A stretch of 43,912 nt of DNA, from contig CAIMWO010000030.1 in the NCBI GenBank assembly GCA_903845195.1, forward strand, positions 1-43,912, given 5' to 3'. Each line of letters begins with the position of its first letter. Position 1 is the stretch's first letter. The stretch is from an uncultured Phycisphaerales bacterium. Its GTDB lineage: Bacteria; Planctomycetota; Phycisphaerae; WQYP01. Under the pieces are notes generated by a model. That model searched no databases. It worked only from the letters and a program-made list of their open reading frames with translations, and was not told where the DNA came from. Made by a program: the position numbers and the translations under genes. Shown piece by piece: positions 41,138-43,912 of the stretch.

Positions 41138-42364
41138 ATGGCAGTTGCAGACAGCGTCAAGAAGATCGTCCTGGCCTATTCGGGCGGCCTGGATACGTCG
41201 GTCATCCTCCCGTGGCTCAAGGAAAATTATCCCGGCTGCAAAGTGATCGCCTTTGCCGCCGAACTCGGCCAGGGTGATGAACTGGAAGGCATCAAGAAAA
41301 AGGCCCTGGCCAGCGGGGCCGACAAGTGCATCGTCAAAGACCTGCGGCAGGAATTTGCCGAGCAATATTGCTTCCCCATGCTCAAGTCCGGCGCGATCTA
41401 CGAAGGCAGCTACCTGCTCGGCACCTCGATCGCCCGGCCGCTGATTGCCAAGTACCAGGTGACCACCGCACTAGCGGAAGGCGCCGATGCCGTCGCCCAC
41501 GGCGCCACGGGCAAGGGAAACGATCAGGTGCGCTTTGAGCTCACCTACATGGCCCTGGCGCCGCATCTGAAGATCATCGCCCCGTGGAAGGATGACCGCT
41601 TCACCCTGCGCAGCCGCGAGGCCGCCATCGAATACGCCAAAGAAAAGGGCGTACCGATCGCCCAGACCGTCAAAAAGATCTATTCGCGGGATCGCAACCT
41701 CTGGCACATCAGCCACGAGGGTGCCGACCTCGAAAATCCATGGAACGAACCCAAGGATGATCTCTGGACGATGAGCGTGCCGATCTCCAAGACGCCCAGC
41801 AAGCCCGAATATCTCGAAATCGCCTTCGAAGCCGGCATCCCCGTCGCCGTCGACGGCAAGAAACTTAAGGGGCACGAACTGATTGCCCTGCTCAACGAAA
41901 TCGGCGGCGTCCACGGCGTCGGCCAGACCGACCTGGTCGAGAACCGCCTCGTCGGCATGAAGAGCCGCGGCGCTTACGAAACACCCGGCGGCACCATCCT
42001 CTACACCGCGCTGACCGGCCTGGAACATCTGACGATCGAACGCGACACGCTCCACTACAAGCAGCAGATGGCCCTCAAATACGCCGACCTCGTCTACTAC
42101 GGCCAGTGGTTCCATCCGCTGCGCGAAGCCATGGACGTCTTCTTCAACGACGTGCAGAAAAACACCACCGGCACCGTTCGCATCAAACTCTTCAAGGGTC
42201 GCGCCACCGTCGCCGGCGCCGCCTCCCCCAGAAGCCTCTACCAGGAAAAGCTGGCCAGCTTCACCATGGGCGCCGAGTATGATGGCAAGGATGCCATCGG
42301 TTTCATCAAGCTCTTCGGCTTGCCGATGAAGGTGCACTCCATCGTCAATAAACGGAAAGGCTGA
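41138..42364 (+). CDS. argG: Argininosuccinate synthase
   Basis: 408 residues from ATG 41138, with GGAG about 7 nt upstream. Joins citrulline and aspartate with ATP in arginine synthesis. The N-type ATP pyrophosphatase P-loop AYSGGLDTS is at residues 13-21; then GQGDELEGIKKKALASGADK, EGSYLLGTSIARPLIAKYQ, AHGATGKGNDQVRFEL and SLYQEKLASF, all normal for the family. Length is standard. Followed immediately by a Sel1-repeat gene whose TTG start begins 1 bp after the argG TGA, so the two share a transcript. Confidence 0.97.
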   Translation: MAVADSVKKIVLAYSGGLDTSVILPWLKENYPGCKVIAFAAELGQGDELEGIKKKALASGADKCIVKDLRQEFAEQYCFPMLKSGAIYEGSYLLGTSIARPLIAKYQVTTALAEGADAVAHGATGKGNDQVRFELTYMALAPHLKIIAPWKDDRFTLRSREAAIEYAKEKGVPIAQTVKKIYSRDRNLWHISHEGADLENPWNEPKDDLWTMSVPISKTPSKPEYLEIAFEAGIPVAVDGKKLKGHELIALLNEIGGVHGVGQTDLVENRLVGMKSRGAYETPGGTILYTALTGLEHLTIERDTLHYKQQMALKYADLVYYGQWFHPLREAMDVFFNDVQKNTTGTVRIKLFKGRATVAGAASPRSLYQEKLASFTMGAEYDGKDAIGFIKLFGLPMKVHSIVNKRKG

Positions 42365-42898
42365 TTGTTGAAAAAGTCGTGGATCATCGTCGGTGTGGTT
42401 TTGCTGCTGTGCGTCCTGGGCGTCGCGGCATGGAGCGTGATTCACGGCGGATTTTTGAAGACCGACGAAGTAGTCATTGCTCCTCCCGTTGATATTCCTG
42501 CGCTGCAAAAGGCCGCCGATGCCGGTGACGGCGACGCCATGGATCGCCTCGGCCTGGCGTATATGAAAGGTCAGGAGGTAGAAAAAAACGAGGCCAAGGC
42601 GGTAGCTCTGTTTCGCAAGGCGACCGAACAAGGCAACGTCGACGCGATGCGAAACCTCGGTAACGCATGCCTGAACGGGCGCGGCATTGGGCAGAATCCG
42701 GACTTGGGCATCGAGTGGTTGCGCACCGCCGCCGCCAGCGGCAGCGCGGAAGCCATGTGCAATCTGGGGTTCGCCTATCTGGAGGGGGATGTTGTCACCA
42801 AGGACGAAACTGAGGGTGTCCGCTGGCTGCAGGAAGCCGCGCGCCATGGCAACGATTATGCCCGCAAGAAACTCGAAGACCGCGGCGTGAAGTGGTGA
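42365..42898 (+). CDS. Membrane-anchored Sel1-repeat protein
   Basis: 177 residues if translation begins at TTG 42365 (a second TTG follows at 42368). GGAAAGG inside the end of argG serves as ribosome site. An N-terminal helix (IIVGVVLLLCVLGVAAWSVI) anchors it, with the rest outside. Three Sel1 repeats: AMDRLGLAYMKGQEVEKNEA, AMRNLGNACLNGRGIGQNPD, AMCNLGFAYLEGDVVTKDET. Sel1 repeats form an alpha-solenoid for protein contacts. The coupling to argG is probably fortuitous rather than functional. Role unknown. Confidence 0.75.
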   Translation: MLKKSWIIVGVVLLLCVLGVAAWSVIHGGFLKTDEVVIAPPVDIPALQKAADAGDGDAMDRLGLAYMKGQEVEKNEAKAVALFRKATEQGNVDAMRNLGNACLNGRGIGQNPDLGIEWLRTAAASGSAEAMCNLGFAYLEGDVVTKDETEGVRWLQEAARHGNDYARKKLEDRGVKW

Positions 42899-42928
42899 AC
42901 GCCATCACCTACCGCAGGCGGCCTGGAT

Positions 42929-43711
42929 CTACTGGCTTTCCAGCAGTGCGAGAGCAGGCTGAATGTAGCTCCATTGGTCGACACCCGGGCCCGCATTGAC
43001 GAACAACTTGAGCGCCGCCGGCGATGAACGGAATTCAACGTGGCCGTCGCTGAAGGCCATATTCCAGCCAAAGTTGGGCTTATGGGAAATATCATTGTCC
43101 TTACGCCAGCACAGGATGTTGTCGATCACGAGGCATTCGTTGCGCGGAATATCTTGCCGCCTGTGGTACTTGGGGAAAGAGTTGTTCATATTTGTATCGG
43201 ACGTGTGAGGGTTGTAGTTGTACGAGCCGAAGATGCTTATAGATCCGGTGATGGGCAGCTTCAGCCACAGGTCTGGTGAGGGGTATTGCCACTCCCGCCA
43301 GGTGGCGCTGGGACAATAGAACACCCTGGGGCTGAGGGTGTATTTCTTCTCATAGAGAATTGCGTGATTGATCGGCCCTTGCATCCCGCCGGGAGAGAAC
43401 TCGCAGACCAGGGTTGTCCACGGGCCGTAATAGGGCGGTTCCCACCCCCAGCCGAAATTGAACCAATCTTTGTCTTTGAGGCCATTGTAGAAGGGCGGAA
43501 TGCGCTCACCGACACTATCGGTGGCGTAGGACGCAATGCCGATCCCGATCTGTTTGAGGTTGGAGGCGCACACCGAAACGCGAGCGCGCTCCCTGGCACG
43601 ACTCAGTACCGGGATCACCACCGCCATGAGCAGCACGATGATGCCGATAACGACCAGCACTTCCATGAGCGTAAATGCACGGACAGAGAATGTGCGCAAG
43701 GTTCTTTTCAT
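42929..43711 (-). CDS. Prepilin-type protein with a C-terminal DG-H motif
   Basis: 260 residues. N-terminus RAFTLMEVLVVIGIIVLLMA is a type IV pilin/pseudopilin signal: basic leader, F-T-L-x-E cleavage site and a hydrophobic helix, followed by SRARERARVSVCASNLKQIG. The C-terminal half is a beta-rich domain with the planctomycete pseudopilin ending NMAFSDGHVEFRS, preceded by a His 12 residues before the DG. These proteins are very abundant in planctomycetes, and the helper assembly system lies elsewhere. Substrate or function of this member unknown. Confidence 0.88.
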   Translation of the reverse strand: MKRTLRTFSVRAFTLMEVLVVIGIIVLLMAVVIPVLSRARERARVSVCASNLKQIGIGIASYATDSVGERIPPFYNGLKDKDWFNFGWGWEPPYYGPWTTLVCEFSPGGMQGPINHAILYEKKYTLSPRVFYCPSATWREWQYPSPDLWLKLPITGSISIFGSYNYNPHTSDTNMNNSFPKYHRRQDIPRNECLVIDNILCWRKDNDISHKPNFGWNMAFSDGHVEFRSSPAALKLFVNAGPGVDQWSYIQPALALLESQ

Positions 43712-43872
43712 CTTCCTGTTACTCCGACCTGTGCCTTAAACCCATGCCCCGCGGCCTGTTGGAAATGTCGTCTTATCCGGATCCCACTTAAATCTCGCGC
43801 GCGGTACGGCGCATGTTAGGTTGCGCACTTTCACGGAAGCGGCGATGCTTAAGCCTCTGCAAGGAGGCGTCT

Positions 43873-43912
43873 ATGAAAGTGGATTGGAAAGACCCGGGCG
43901 ATGCGGATCGTC
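43873..43912 (+). CDS. Start of a gene cut by the window edge
   Basis: ATG at 43873 with a strong AAGGAGG at 43861-43867, 5 nt before it. Thirteen codons are visible (MKVDWKDPGDADR). Too short to identify. Confidence 0.5.
   Translation, partial: MKVDWKDPGDADR

Noticed and set aside
41471..42847. 458-codon minus-strand frame opposite argG
   Set aside because: Shadow of argG and the Sel1 gene; no family resemblance.

Overview
The window looks like chromosomal DNA of a planctomycete, most probably class Phycisphaerae. This is inferred from gene content: a membrane protein ending in a CxxCGYDLR...CPECG zinc ribbon, stand-alone PilZ proteins, a cyclase-like/DUF4159 protein, a secreted DUF3395 protein, tandem DUF3467 domains, a GAF-HlyD fusion, a prepilin-type protein with a C-terminal DG-H motif, and a MutL of the nicking type. 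DNA is GC-rich. No rRNA, tRNA, CRISPR array or complete mobile element was found.

Left part (1-5.6 kb) is accessory in character. It opens with the 3' end of an IS3-type transposase, followed by two paralogous PilZ genes, several small membrane or secreted proteins, and a gamma-carbonic-anhydrase-like protein. The spacers are packed with degenerate tandem repeats whose period is exactly 7, 8, 9 or 10 bp, with hairpin-forming (REP-like) palindromes, and with a 120-bp run of A-tracts spaced at about 10.7 bp that should be curved DNA.

Middle-left (5.6-19.9 kb): a possible DUF2617 protein, a GYF_2/DUF4190 membrane protein, a HAD phosphatase, then a tightly overlapping set LolA-like / DUF3142 / large TPR protein with export signals; an oligopeptide transporter pair (OppA, OppB) without the other subunits; and a membrane-fusion module (HlyD adaptor plus GAF-HlyD fusion, coupled by an ATGA overlap) flanked by two small cysteine-rich proteins.

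Middle-right (19.9-34 kb): coaD, a protein with a 60-residue Asp/Glu tail, an Arg-rich conserved small protein, a Nudix hydrolase, a TMTC-like membrane TPR protein, a cyclase-like/DUF4159 gene broken by a frameshift, the DUF3395 protein, and divergent mutL and dnaA. dnaA has a good sigma70-type promoter and a long leader with three successive palindromes. A ParE-type toxin-antitoxin pair follows dnaA, then citrate synthase on the other strand.

Right part (34-43.9 kb): nrfH-nrfA (respiratory ammonifying nitrite reductase, all five NrfA hemes CxxCH), a STAS protein, a GT4 glycosyltransferase, a small unknown, a double-DUF3467 protein, an HtrA-like protease divergent from argG, a Sel1-repeat protein coupled to argG, a pseudopilin, and the first 13 codons of another gene. 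Together nrfHA, gltA, argG, coaD, dnaA and mutL point to a free-living heterotroph able to use nitrite as electron acceptor; the envelope and adaptor genes of unknown role are the least explained part.
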